From contig NC_057795.1 in assembly GCF_018294505.1 (NCBI RefSeq), forward strand, positions 228,884,643 through 228,948,642: a stretch of DNA of 64,000 nt, read 5' to 3'. Position numbers and translations under genes: made by a program. Source of the stretch: Triticum aestivum (lineage: Eukaryota > Streptophyta > Magnoliopsida > Poales > Poaceae). Below, piece by piece: positions 11,234-22,861 of this stretch. Within the stretch, counting starts at the first letter, position 1. The number at the start of each line of letters is the position of its first letter. Under the pieces are notes generated by a model. It saw nothing but the letters and a program-made list of their open reading frames with translations, did no database searches and had not been told where the DNA came from.

Positions 11234-11992
11234 CTAAGTACGCATAATTTTAACAAAGCGTCGCCGCGCCGGCCCATGCATCGCCGGTGTGAGATGAGAT
11301 GTCGATGACTTGTCCTGACGACATGCCGTCGTTGGTGGACTTCGTGTCCCCCTGCTGAAGTCGACCGTGTCCTTGTCCTCATCCTTGTCCTCGTCCTCGG
11401 CGCCGCCATCAAGGTTGTAGTACATGTAGTAGTGACTGCACCAAAGCTCGCATTGGTACTCCATCGTTGATTCCTCGATGGACAGACTCTTCTCTACCTC
11501 GACCTCGGCCACTCACAACTCCTCCCAGCGCTCCCCGATCTCCACCACCTCCGGCATCTCCAGCTACTGCTCGACAATCTCATGAGGAAGCAGGTGCTCC
11601 ATGGCCGTCACCGCCTCTTTGAACGTGCATTGCATGCTGGATTCCGAGGTGTCCTGGAATATCTTGGCGTGTGCATCCTCGATCTTGGCGTGGATGTCCT
11701 CAACCCAGGCCAGGGCGACATCGAGGGCCTGGACGGCAGCTCGAGCACTCTTGACGTTTGCTACCGCCGTTGCAGCAGCTGTTGCAACCATCTCGGCTGT
11801 AGCTTCCCTGTCGGCTGCTGCAGACGCCCTCTCGACGGATGCGACCGTGCTCAATGCAGATGCGGTGGCACTCTCGGCGTAGGCAGCCACGCTCTCGAAG
11901 CAGGAGGCGGCGCTCGGGGAGGACGCGGCTACCGTACGGGCTCTCACGAAGCGTTTCCACGGTGTCATCTTTGCAAGAAGGGGTAGCGGCAA
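11234..11992 (-). pseudogene. ORFc, Ala-rich coiled-coil protein, left copy
   Basis: Same gene as 3472-4179: starts MTPWKRFVRARTVAASSP, followed by an Ala-rich predicted coiled coil with HAKIEDAHAKIF, then MEHLLPHEIVEQ. A TAG at 11564-11566 and a TGA about 50 bases further on break one continuous frame. The second part (11234-11512) keeps VEVEKSLSIEEST and a Lys/Asp/Glu repeat (EDKDEDKD) longer than in the other copies. A TATTTAAG box lies upstream near 12070. It is divergent from ORFb, with array A between them. Confidence 0.6.
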
Positions 11993-12189
11993 TTGGGATC
12001 AGGATTCATGGATTTGGGGGTTGCCGGCATTGGAGCAGATGAGTCGGCGAAGCTTAAGGAGGAAGACTTAAATAGACCCGCAAATTTTCATTACAAACGG
12101 TTCCTACAAAAAAACTATGTGTGATGTTGTTGATATTTTTATTAGCTGTGAAAAACGAATTTGGAGTAAAGTGGCAACGAATGGTGTTT

Positions 12190-14060
12190 TAAATGTACGA
12201 GAAAATTTGTAGTACTAATACAACTATCATGTCAAACTTTGCAAAATTTTAGGGGTCATTTAACCTTTTAAGATATTTAAGTGATTCTCTAGCCATTTAA
12301 TGACCGTAATTGAAATTTGAACTACTGGTACATGCAAAAGCTAACCATAACAGTTTGAAAAGTCATATTTGTGTACTTGTGTGCGAGTTAATTCCATGTG
12401 CTGTAAATTGGAAGGAATTATCAAACAAATTGGTCTCATGGCTATGACACAAAGCATGGAGTGCCATGGCATTCAAATTCCAAAATATTAAAAAAAGATC
12501 AGAAACACATGAAACCTTGCTTGACGTAATGTCATGCCACCAAGATGATGTGGTAAAGAAATTGGCCTGTTTGACGAAAGTTTTGACAGACACCCCTCAC
12601 AAACCCGAGCAACTCACTAGAAGGCTCGTGGTTTCGAGAGGGAACAATGCATGTTTGCTGACGAACGGGCGATAGCTTCCTCTTATGGGCTTCAAACAAT
12701 TTCTATAGTTAAGTGCACTAATACAACTGTCATGTGAAAAATTGGAAAATACTAGGGGTCATTTGACCTTTTAAAGACATTTAAGTGATTTTATATCCAT
12801 TTAATGACTGTAATTCAAATTTGAACTACATCTACATGCAACGGCGAACCATAACGGTTTGAAAAATCATATTTGTGTACTTGTGTGCGAGTTAGTTCCA
12901 TGTGCAGTAAATTGGAAGGAATTTTCAAACATATAGGTGTAACGGCTTGGACACATGCATGGAGTGCCATGGCATTTAAATTCCAAAAAATTAAAAATTG
13001 ATCAGAAAAACATGAAACCTTGCTTGATGTAATGGCATGCCACCAAGATGATGTGGTAAAAAATTGGCTATTTGACGAAAGTTTTGACACACACCCCTCA
13101 CAAACCGGAGCAACTCACTAGAAGGCTCATGGTTCCGAGAAGGGATAATGCATGTTTGATGACGAACATGAGATAGCTTCCTCTTATGGCCTTCAATTTT
13201 TTTTCTACATTTACCGTGCACTAATACAACTGTCATGTGAAAATTTGGAAAATTCTAGAGGTCATTTGACCTTTTAAAGACGTTTAAGTGATTTTGTAGC
13301 CATTTAATGACCATAATTCAAATTTGAACTACATCTACATGCAACGGCTAACCATGGTTTGGAAAATCATATTTTTGTGTACTTGTGTGTGAATTAATTC
13401 CATGTGTAGTAAATTGGAAGGAATTTTCAAACATATTGGTGTCACATTCTGGACACCTGCATGGAGCGCCATGCTATTTAAATTCCAAAAAATTAAAAAA
13501 TGATCTGAAACACATGAAACCTTGCTTGACGTAATGTCATGCCACCAAGATGATGTGGTAAAAAAATTAGCCTGTTTGATGAAAGTTTTAACACACACTT
13601 CTCACAAATCGGAGCAACTCACAAGAAGGCTCGTCGTTTCGAGAGGGAACAATGCATGTTTTATGATGAACAGGCGATAGCTTCCTCTTATGGACTTCAA
13701 AAAAAATTCTACAGTTAACATGAACTAGTACAACTGTCATGTCAAATTTTGGAAAATTTCAGGGGTCATTTGACATTTATAAGAAATTTAAGTGATTTTC
13801 TAGCCATTTAATGACCGTAATCCAAATTTGAACTACATCTACATGCAGCGGCTAACCATAACGGTTTGAAAAATATATTTTTGTACTTGTGTGCGGGTTA
13901 ATTCCATGTGCAATAAATTGGAACGAATTTTCAAACATATTGGTGTCACGACATGGACAAATGTATGGAGTGCCATGACATTTGAATTTCAAATGTTTTT
14001 AAAAAAATCATCAGAGGATGCAAATATTTGGTGTTCAAAAAAGTAAATGTAAAGATGTGG
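12190..14060 (-). repeat. Array A, about 4 units of ~500 bp
   Basis: TAGCCATTTAATGAC-type anchors near 12290, 12790, 13297 and 13801; CCACCAAGATGATGTGG near 12538, 13042 and 13545. The period is about 504 bp. It lies between the promoters of divergent ORFc and ORFb, as in the other two copies. Confidence 0.87.
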
Positions 14061-14380
14061 CAAGACAACCGGGCCCGACATGATTGGCGCTCTATTTCGC
14101 GCCTCGAGGTTTGGAAGGTGAGTGGCGCGGGTTATTGACCAGACACGGTTTTGTATTGTAAACTGTCATCTATTAAGGTCACACACGGCTTTTGCTGGGG
14201 GAATCATGTGTAATTTAAACTACAGTACTCGTAACTTCTGGCGACCGGCGCATGTACTATTCTGGTCGATCTAGATTCAGCCGCCAATAAATAGTACCTT
14301 GCTCACGTCGTCCCACCTGCATTCTCATCTACATCCTTCCCTCGCTTGCCCTCTCTCTCTCTCTCTATCAAATCTCGTCC

Positions 14381-14965
14381 ATGGTGCCGCCGATCTTCCA
14401 ACGTTCCTATGAGGAGGCGTCGCCCCCAAGGATGCTCAGTCGAAGAGCAGCGACGAGGAGGACCCCTACGCGCCACCGGACGAGGTTGCACCGGACCCCC
14501 AAACTTTGGAGTGGTTTTGGGGCCAGTACAATAATTGTCTGTGGAAGTCACTACCGCCGGCTAAGAAAACCAGGCAAGTGGCATTCAAGAAGGAAATGAC
14601 GGAGGAGGAAGCCAGGTACCAGGCGGCCTGTGAAGCCCATGATGTCGCTTGGAAAAAGAAGGTTGTGGAGCTTTGGGGGCGGGCGCGTCGTCGTGTGGAG
14701 GAGGTGTACGGAGACGGGTACTTCGCGAGGAATGTCAAAGGCTATATGTGCCTCATCGCTGTGTGGAGGTGGGCCGATAAGCTCCAGCGTGCCACCGACG
14801 AGGAGCTCTGGTGGGTGCCCAACGAAATGGAAAGATCGTTCGCGCTCGTCCGCCAGCAAGATGAAGGAGGCGGAGTACTACCTCCGCGCTGGGAAGACGC
14901 TGTGCACCAGGGAGCTGCTGGCGAGGGGCTACCGGAATACTGCCCCCAGGAGGGATTATTAATTT
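14381..14965 (+). pseudogene. ORFb, WADKLQ-motif protein, left copy
   Basis: Starts at ATG 14381 (MVPPIFQRSYEEAS). After a frameshift near 14430 the conserved frame runs through an acidic Ser/Asp/Glu stretch, DPQTLEWFWGQYN, LPPAKKTRQVAFKK, then EEARYQAACEAHD, RARRRVEEVYGDGYFARN, WRWADKLQRATDEEL and PNEMERSFALVRQQ. A deletion of about 27 bases after that shifts the CTRELLARGYRNT block into another frame. Most of the middle (14506-14860) is open. The TATA-like CAATAAATAG (14285) and CT repeat (14350-14367) lie upstream. Aromatic-rich and basic, with a probable helical middle; no catalytic motif. Convergent with ORFa. Confidence 0.55.
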
Positions 14966-15349
14966 TAGTATTGTTCGTTTTCAATTTTATGCATTGTACC
15001 TAGCAGTTAAGTATCATCACGTATAAGTGATGATATTATATATATTCTATGATGAACTAATGAACAATTAATATATATTATGAATTCCATTTTCTATCTG
15101 TTTTTGTATGCCAATTTGTATCTAGCTGTTATTATCCACATATACAGAATGGAAAGCATATATACACACACATTGAAACAGAACATATAAGAACGGAAAA
15201 TAGAGTACACATATTGAAACAGAGCAATATTATGATTGCTGTGAATGCATAGCAATCCGCGTCGAAACGTCTCAACAAAATAAAACACGTCCATGAGACC
15301 ATGACTAGTAGCCCTTCCCTATGGTAGCTCTTGGCTCTACAAGAACTCA

Positions 15350-16158
15350 TGTAGGCGTTCGTCCACGCGGGTCGACACGCTCGCGGTACATCTAGAGCGT
15401 GATCTCGAGCTCCAACTTGGCTATTTAATCGGAGATCACTAGCTCAAGGATGCAACGGCCATGTTCCTCTACTGCGCCCAGGTGGACACCTGGGCCAAGG
15501 AGGCGGACGAGCCTAGCGACCAGCATGTTGGCATCGTGCGGGCCACAGACAAGGAGAATGGCGTGACCCATGCGAACGGCGCGGCGGGCCTCTAGCGCAA
15601 GTACGGCGTAGAGGGCCTCTTCCCACACCTGGCGAGGAATGGGGGTACTGACGGGACGTGTACCCAGCTGCGACGCCCTGTCGATAGTAGGCAAGTGTCG
15701 ATGGATCCGCTCTTGCTGTGCGGTGTGCCATGCCTCTCGCTCTACGGCGCTCCAACAATCTTGTCGTGCGGCGAGCCGCAGCCTATCAGCGTGGACGTGC
15801 CTAGCTTTCTCTGTGGCACACCATTGATCATGTTGTGCGATGAGCTGCAGCCTCTCGGCGCTGACATGCATATCTTGATTCGCGGCGTTGAAGCGCCATG
15901 CACCAAAGGTCTGCTCAACCCTGGCGATGGCGCGCATCACGATGTCATCCATCGCGTTGCCCGGGAGCGCCTCGCTCCCGTTTTCCTCATCGACGAGGTT
16001 GACGGCAGAGGCGGCGCTTTGTTGGGTTGGCATGCTTGGAAAAGGTGGATGTGCTACATGTTGTGCTTGTTGCCTCCATGCGTCACGCGCTGCGGGCAAT
16101 ATCGCTGGGTGGCGGCGGAAACCGGTGAGAAAATGGCGTTAAACGGTGGCGTGTTCAT
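15350..16158 (-). pseudogene. ORFa, unknown protein; longest intact frame of the cargo
   Basis: The uninterrupted frame at 15425-16099 is 224 codons. Comparison with the right copy places the start at 16158 (MNTPPF), one frameshift upstream of the open part, and shows that the C-terminus once continued past the TAA at 15425 into IAKLELEITL. Features: DDIVMRAIARVEQTFGAWRF, then a His/Gln/Arg/Leu-rich helical stretch with repeated RLQLIAQHD- and RLRLAARQD-like units, then a more hydrophobic C-terminal third (MGHAILLVCG). No known family recognised. It lies tail-to-tail with ORFb across an AT-rich ~350-bp spacer (15000-15350) with TATATAT runs. Confidence 0.55.
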
Positions 16159-16469
16159 AAAACGCCATCAATTAATGGAAACTTAGCATAGAAGGAACAT
16201 TGAGCTAGCACAACACGTGCGGGCACATTGCTCGCCAAGGCTATGACCCATATACTTGTGTGCCCAACAGAGTATACTATTCACAATAAAGAATATTGTT
16301 CCGTTTATCCTAGTGGAGAAGTGGCGGCAAGCATCACAAGAAGTAGATGATGATCAAATGATCGTTTATCCTAGTTAATTATGCATGTAATAGTTTACTT
16401 TGGTGTGTGGAAATGTCATGTGTGTACTAGCCACCTATGTAATTGGATGTTTGCCGCGTATCACACACA

Positions 16470-16866
16470 TTGTGAAATGTTTCTGTTCTCTTGGCTCAAC
16501 ACAAACAGTTTATCAGAACGAACTTTATGCCCTCCATTGCACACACCTTGATCTCGCTGAACCGTTTCTCTTGCGTTGCCTAATCAAAAATAGTTCATCC
16601 GAGTTAACCGTATGCCGTATATCGCACACACCTTGATCTGGCTGACCATTTCTTTTGTGTTGCCTAATCACAAACAGTTCATCTGAGTGAACTACATGCC
16701 GTATATCACACAAACCTTCATCTGGCTCCCCATTTCTGTTGTTCTGCCTCATCACAAACAGTTTATTCGACTGAACTGTATGACATATATCACACACGCC
16801 TTCATCTGGCTGACCGTTTCTTTTGTTCTGCCTCATTGCGAACAATTCATTGAACTGAACTATATG
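16470..16866 (-). repeat. Subterminal ~84-bp repeats, about 4.5 copies
   Basis: CTTGATCTCGCTGA or variants start at 16547, 16632, 16716 and 16800, a period of 84-85 bp. Read on the minus strand each unit carries TGTGTGCGATATACGGC and TTTGTGATTAGGCAACAC. The same units sit just inside the matching end of the right copy (25945-26235). Confidence 0.85.
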
Positions 16867-16871
16867 CCCCG

Positions 16872-17852
16872 TGATGAGGACATGACTACCTTGGATATGA
16901 CCAAAAATATTGCATACATGTATATTTGTGAGGTGATTTCTAATGCAAACTATGCAATAATTTATTTATGTCATCCAGGACAAAAATACTTCACAAAATT
17001 TTGTGCCATGTCTAATTGCAGGTGTATGGGACATTTGTACAATCCAGATGTGAAGATAAGGGAGAAAGAGATGTTTACTTGCTGTTCAAAAAGTTCTCTC
17101 ACGTCACTTTTGGCCCAAGAGAAGATAGAGTCCAGTCTCTCACGTTCTGGATTCAAATTTGGACTGCACAGACATACCTGACTCAAAACGCCAGCAACTT
17201 TTCCATACGGACTCCGAATTGGGTGATTCTGTTTTTGTTGGAAACTAGATTACGTGCACTTTCCAATCCAATTGGATTCACCTTCGAATTCGTCTAGAGC
17301 ATTAAGTTATGGACGAAACAATCTGATGCTGCAGCAGAATCCGAGTCAAACTACAAGTTCAAAGGTGTTACATCACCTCCACTTGGGCCCATTGGCCTTG
17401 TACAACCTAGGGTTAGTTTTAGGCTGCCTTGGGACGTCCTCCCACCTCCTTGGCCGCCACCCCTTACTCCTTTATAAGTAGATCCATCTAGTAGCTTTTT
17501 CCTTGGGGATTTCTTTAGTTAAAAGTTAGTCATTACAACTTTGTGTACTTCGTTTGTGTCCAACGACCAGACCAAGACCGCTTACGGATCCCCACCTTTA
17601 TCAATACTTCATATATACTCGCAATATTCAAATTGCTTTTATCATATTCTTGCTTGTTCTTCAATTGCTTGCAGGAATAGACCTTCGTGGTCAGGTTGAT
17701 TGTGCTCCGGCGTGGTCAATAACCTCTCGAAGTTGGTTTAGCGATTGCCAAGGCGCAACGTCGTGCATGTTTGTAGTCAGATCGTCAAAGTCATCTTCAC
17801 CAAATCAATAGTTATCATCTCATCGAAAGATCGGGACACCCCGCCTCTATCA
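16872..17852 (+). mobile_element. Solo LTR of a Gypsy family related to 33564-41400
   Basis: A 981-bp unit, TGATGAGGACAT... to ...CCTCTATCA, flanked by a perfect 5-bp duplication CCCCG (16867-16871 and 17853-17857). The first 12 bases and the last ~190 bases match the LTR of the minus-strand Gypsy in the right CACTA copy at perhaps 75-80% by eye; the middle differs. A TATA-like TTTATAAGTAG lies near 17470. No internal domain is present, so it is a solo LTR left by recombination. It lies between the 84-bp repeats and end 1. Confidence 0.85.
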
Positions 17853-17963
17853 CCCCGCATCGCACACGCAACTAAAATATGAACCGTGTTTGATGTATCC
17901 TTCATTGCAAACATTTTGCATCTCTTTTGATGTTTGCGATTAATGCATCACACATAGTTTCGT

Positions 17964-18012
17964 CAAAGGGTCTCTGATCGTAGTGTCGCGTTAGCAGCAT
18001 CCTGCAGTAGTG
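17964..18012 (-). repeat. CACTA-like terminus, end 1 (CACTACTGC type)
   Basis: Read inward from 18012: CACTACTGCAGGATGCTGC, then CTAACGCGACACTACGATC. It is nearly identical to 25801-25849, which is the same end of the right copy in opposite orientation. Confidence 0.88.
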
Positions 18013-21000
18013 TGGGTTCAAAAATCTTGTATGTATCCTTGGGTGTATGTTTATGTCCCATGTAATAAATGGGAATGAATATCTAACATCTCGGTGTTGT
18101 GGCTCGGGTTACACATTGAGTAAATTAGTTTTGAAATTCCAGTAAATCCATAACTCATCTGAAAATCATGAAACACCTTGATTAAATCCAAGTTTTGGTA
18201 TCAAAGACATATGATGCCTCTTCCCACCTTGATTTATTTTACAGAGGCAACATGCAACTATAGGAGTGGCGTGTTAAAATTTGAAATTATTCAGGGTCCG
18301 TTTGGCCTTTTTATAAATAATTTGAGTTTCTAGGCATTTAATATGCATAATTAAAATTTGAACTATAGTCACATGCCCCAGTGCACCCAACCGGGTTGAA
18401 AATCATATACGTGTCATTGTGTGAATGTTTAGGTCGCATGCAAGAATTGGGAATATATTTCAAACATCTGGGCATTATGGCTCGGACTTAAACATTGAGA
18501 CACTTGCTTTTAAAATTCTTGTAAATCCAAAATTCTCCTGAAAATCATGAAACTTGGCATTGTGTTATGACGTGGCAGCAACATGCTTTGGTGAAAAAAT
18601 GTCTGATTTGAGATTGGTTTTGCTATAAACTTCTCACAAACTGGAGCTTCTCACAAAAAGCCTCATGGTACTGAGAGGGAACGTGTCACCTCTTTGTGCG
18701 AAACGACATACGTAGCATCTCACCACCTTGATTTATTTTACAGATGCAACATGTGACCATATGAGTCTCATGCTAAAATTTGAAATTATTCAAGGTTTAT
18801 TTGGCCTTTTATTAATGAATTGAGTGTCTAGGCATTTAGTGTGCATAATTAAAATTTGGACTACAGCCACATGCCCAGTGCACCAAACCGGGATGAGAAA
18901 TCATATATGTGTCCTTGGGTGTATGTTTAAGTCCCATGCAAGAAATGGGAATGAATTTCAAACATTTGGGCATCATGGCTCGGCCTTAAACATTGAGGAA
19001 TTTGGTTTTAAATTTTATGTAAATCCAAAACACGCCTGAACATCATAAAACTTGGCATCATTTCATCACAGGCACGAACATGTTGTGGTAAAAAAATTGT
19101 CCGAGTTGAGACAAGTTTTAGTATAAACTTCTCACAAACCGGAGCTTCTCTCAAAAACCCTCTTGGTTCCGAGAGGGAACGTGTCACCTCTGTGTGCGAA
19201 ATGACATAAGTTTCCTCTTCCCGCCTTGATTTATTTTACAGAGGCAACATGCAACCGTATGATTGTCGGGTTAAAATTTGGAATTATTCAGGGTTTGTTT
19301 GGCCTTTTTATACATTATTTGAGTTTCTAGGCATTTAATGTTCATAATTCAAATTTGTACTATGCCCAAGTGCACCAAACCGGATTGAAAAATCATATAT
19401 GTGTACTTGGGCGAATATTTAGGTCCCATACAAGAAACGGGAATGAATTTCGAACATCTGGGTGTATTGGCTCGGCCGTAAACATTAAGATTGAAAAATC
19501 GTATATGTGTACTTGGGCGAATATTTAGGTCCCACGCAAGAAACGGGAATGAATTCTGAACATCTAGGTCTTGGCTCGGCCTTAAACATTGAGAAACTTG
19601 GTTCTTAAATTACTGTAAATCCAAAACTCGCCTGAAAATCATGAAACTTATCATGGTTTTATGATATGGCAACAACATACTATGATAAAAAAAATGTCCA
19701 ATTTGGGGCAAGTTTTGGTATAAACTTCTCACAAACCGGAGCTTCTCCCAAAAATCTTGATGGTACTGAGAGGGAACGTGTCACCCCTGTGTGCGAAACG
19801 ACATACGCTAGCTCTTCCCACCTTGATTTATTTTGCAGAGGCGACATGCAACTATAGGAGTGTCATGTTAAAATTTGGAATAATTTAGGGTTCATTTGTC
19901 CTTTTTATACATTATTTGAGTTTCTAGGCATTTACTATGCATAATTCATATTTGAACTACAGGCACATGCCCTATTGCACCAAACTACATTGAAAATCAT
20001 ATATGTTTACTTGGGTAAATGTTTAGATCCCATGAAAGGAATGAGAATGAATTTCAAATATCTGGGCGTCGTGGCTCGGCCTTAAACATTGAGAAACTTT
20101 CATTTAAAATTCCTACAAATCCAAACTCGCCTGGAAATCATGAAACTTTGCATGGTGTTATGACTCGGCACCAACATGCTGTGGTAAAAATTGTTCAATT
20201 TGGGACAAATTTTGCTATAAACTTCTCACAAACCTGCGTTTCTCTCAAATAGCCTTAGGGTCCCCAGAGGAAATGTGCCACATGTATGTGTGACACGACA
20301 TACGATGCCTTTTCCCACATTGATTTATTTCATAGAGGCGAGATGCAATAACAGGAGTGTCTTGTTAAAATTTGGAATTATTCAGTGTTCGTTTGGCCTT
20401 TTTATACATATTTGAGTTTTAGGCATTTGATGTGCATATTTCAAATTTGAAAAAATAGCACATACCCTAGTGCAACAAACCGAGTTTAAAGATAGTATAC
20501 GTGTCCTTGGTTGCATGCTTAGGTCTATGCAAGAAATGGGAATGGATTTCGAACGTTTGGGGGTCGTGGCTCGTTCTTAAACATTGAGAAACTTGGTTTT
20601 AAAATTCTTGTAAATCCAAAACCCTCGTGAAAATATTGAAACTTGGCATGGTGTTATGATATGGCACAGACTTCCTATGGTAAAATCCAATTTGAGACAA
20701 ACTTCTCAAAAAGCCTCATGGTTCCGAGAAGGAACGTGTCACCTCTTTGTGCGAAATGACATACCATGCCTCTTCATGCCTTGATTTATTTTACAAAGGC
20801 AACACATGACCAAAGGAGTGTCATGTTAAAGTTTGGAATTATACATGGGTCGTTCGACCTTTTTATACATTATTTGAGTTTCTAGGCATTTAATGTGCAT
20901 AATTCGAATTTCAACTACACGCACATGCCCTAGTGCATCAGACTGAGTTGAAAAATCATATACACATCCTTGGGTGAATGTTTAGATCCCATGCAAGAAA

Positions 21001-22861
21001 TGGGAATTAATTTTAAACATCTGGGTGTCTTGGCTCGCCCTTAAACATTGAGAAAGTTGGTTTCAAAATTCCTGTAAATCCAAAGTTTGCCTGAAAATCA
21101 TGAAACTTTGTATGGTGTTATGACATGGACAAACACTGTAGTAAAAAATTGTCTGGTTTGGAACAAGTTTTGGTATAAACTTCTCACAAACCGGAGTTTC
21201 TCTAGAAAAGCAAGGGAACGTGTCACCTCTGTGTGCGAAACAACATACGCTAGCTCTTTATGCCTTGATTTACTTTACAGAGGAAACATACAACCATAGG
21301 AGTGTGATGTCAAAATTTGGAAATTTTCAGGGGTCGTTCAACCTTTTTACGCATTATTAGAGTTCTAGGCATTTAATGTGCAGAATTCAAATTTGAACTA
21401 GACGCACCTACCATAGTGCACCATACTGGGTTGAAACATCTTATACGTATCATTGGTTGTGTGTTAGGTCCCATGAAAAAAGGGGAATGAATTTCTAACA
21501 TCTCGGCGTTATGGCTCGACCTTAAAGATTAAGAAAATTGGTTTTAAAATTCCTGTAAATCCAAAACTCACCTGAAAATCATGAAACTTGGCATGGTGTT
21601 ATGACTTGGCACAAACAAGTTGTGGTTAAAAAATTCCGATTTGGGACTAGTTTTGGTATAACTTCTCACAAACTGAAGTTTCTCACAAAAAGCCTCATGG
21701 TTCTGAGAGGGAACGTGTCATCTCTTTGTGCAAAACGACATATGTTGCCTTTTCCCACCTTGGTTTATTTTATGGAGGCAACATATAACCGTAGGAGTGT
21801 CATGTTAAATTTGGAATTATTTAGGGTCTGTTTGGCCTTTTAGACATTGTTTGAGTTTCTAAGCATCTAATATGCATAATTCAAATTTTAACTACAGGCA
21901 CACGCCCCAGTGCACCAAACTGTGTTGAAAAATCATATACGTGTCCTTAGGCGAATGTTTCGGTCCCATGCAAGAATTGGTAATGAATTTCAAACATCTA
22001 GGCGTTGTGGCTCGGCCTTAAACATTGAGAAACTTGTTTTCAAAATTCTTGTAAATCCAAAACTCTCCTAAAAATTGAAACTTGGCATGCTATTATGACA
22101 TGGCACCAACATGTTGTGGTAAAAAAATTGTTCGATTTCAGATAAGTTTTTGTCTAAACTTCTCACGAACTGGAGATTCCATCAAAAAGCCTCATGGTTC
22201 CGAGAGGGAACATGTCAGCTCTGTGTGCGAAATGACATATGTTGCCTCTTGCCGCCTTGATTTATTTTATAGAGGCAACATGTAACCATATGAGTGTCAT
22301 GTTAAAATTTTGGACTTATTCAGGGTTCGTTTGGCCTTTTTATTCATTATTTTAGTTTCTAGCCATTTAATGTGCATAATTAAAATTTGAACTACAGGCA
22401 CATGCCTAGTGCACCCAACCGGGTTGAAAAATGATATGTGTGTCCTTGGGTGTATGTTTAGGTCCCATGCAAGAAATGGGAATGAACATCAAACATTTGG
22501 GCATCGTGGCTCAGCCTTAAACATTAAGAAACTTGGTTTTAAAATTCGTGAAAATCCAAACCTCGGCTGAAAATCAGAAAACTTGACATGGTTTTATGTT
22601 AGACACCAACATATTACGGTAAACAAATTCTATGAATTGAGACAAGTTTTTGTATAAACTTCTCACAAACCGAAGCTTCTCTCAAAAACCCTCTTGGTTC
22701 CGACGAGGAACGTGTCACCTGTTTTTGCGAAACGACCTAAGTTTCCTCTTCCCGCCTTGATTTATTTTACAGAGGCAAATGCAACCATAGGATTGTCGTG
22801 TTAAAATTTGGAATTATTCAGGATTCGTTTGGCCTTTTTATGCATCATTTGAGTTTCTAGG
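18013..22861. repeat. Array B, right part (~500-bp tandem repeat)
   Basis: About 9-10 units. Anchors GAAACTTGGCATGGTGTTAT or variants lie near 18549, 19050, 19645, 20140, 20638, 21105, 21582, 22077 and 22580. The usual step is 467-503 bp; the 595-bp step contains a ~110-bp internal duplication (19380-19570), and the first unit has a deletion. Units differ by many point changes, so the array is old. It ends at 22861 (…TTTCTAGG), where the Copia A LTR is inserted; the rest of the array is not in the window. No gene seen. Confidence 0.87.

Larger units (their letters stand above)
8615..18012 (-). mobile_element. Complete CACTA-like DNA transposon, left copy
   Basis: A 9,398-bp element. The left end starts CACTGGTACAACGAGG; the right end, read from outside in, starts CACTACTGCAGGATGCTGC. 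The flanks are CGG (8612-8614) and TGG (18013-18015), which rejoin the interrupted array-B repeat exactly if the second is a decayed CGG. So this is a 3-bp target duplication, as in the CACTA superfamily. Inside, from the right: 84-bp subterminal repeats, ORFa, ORFb, array A, ORFc, the GRF-type gene and 45-bp subterminal repeats. A solo LTR (16872-17852) sits in the right subterminal region. No transposase domain was seen, so it is probably non-autonomous. Confidence 0.85.
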
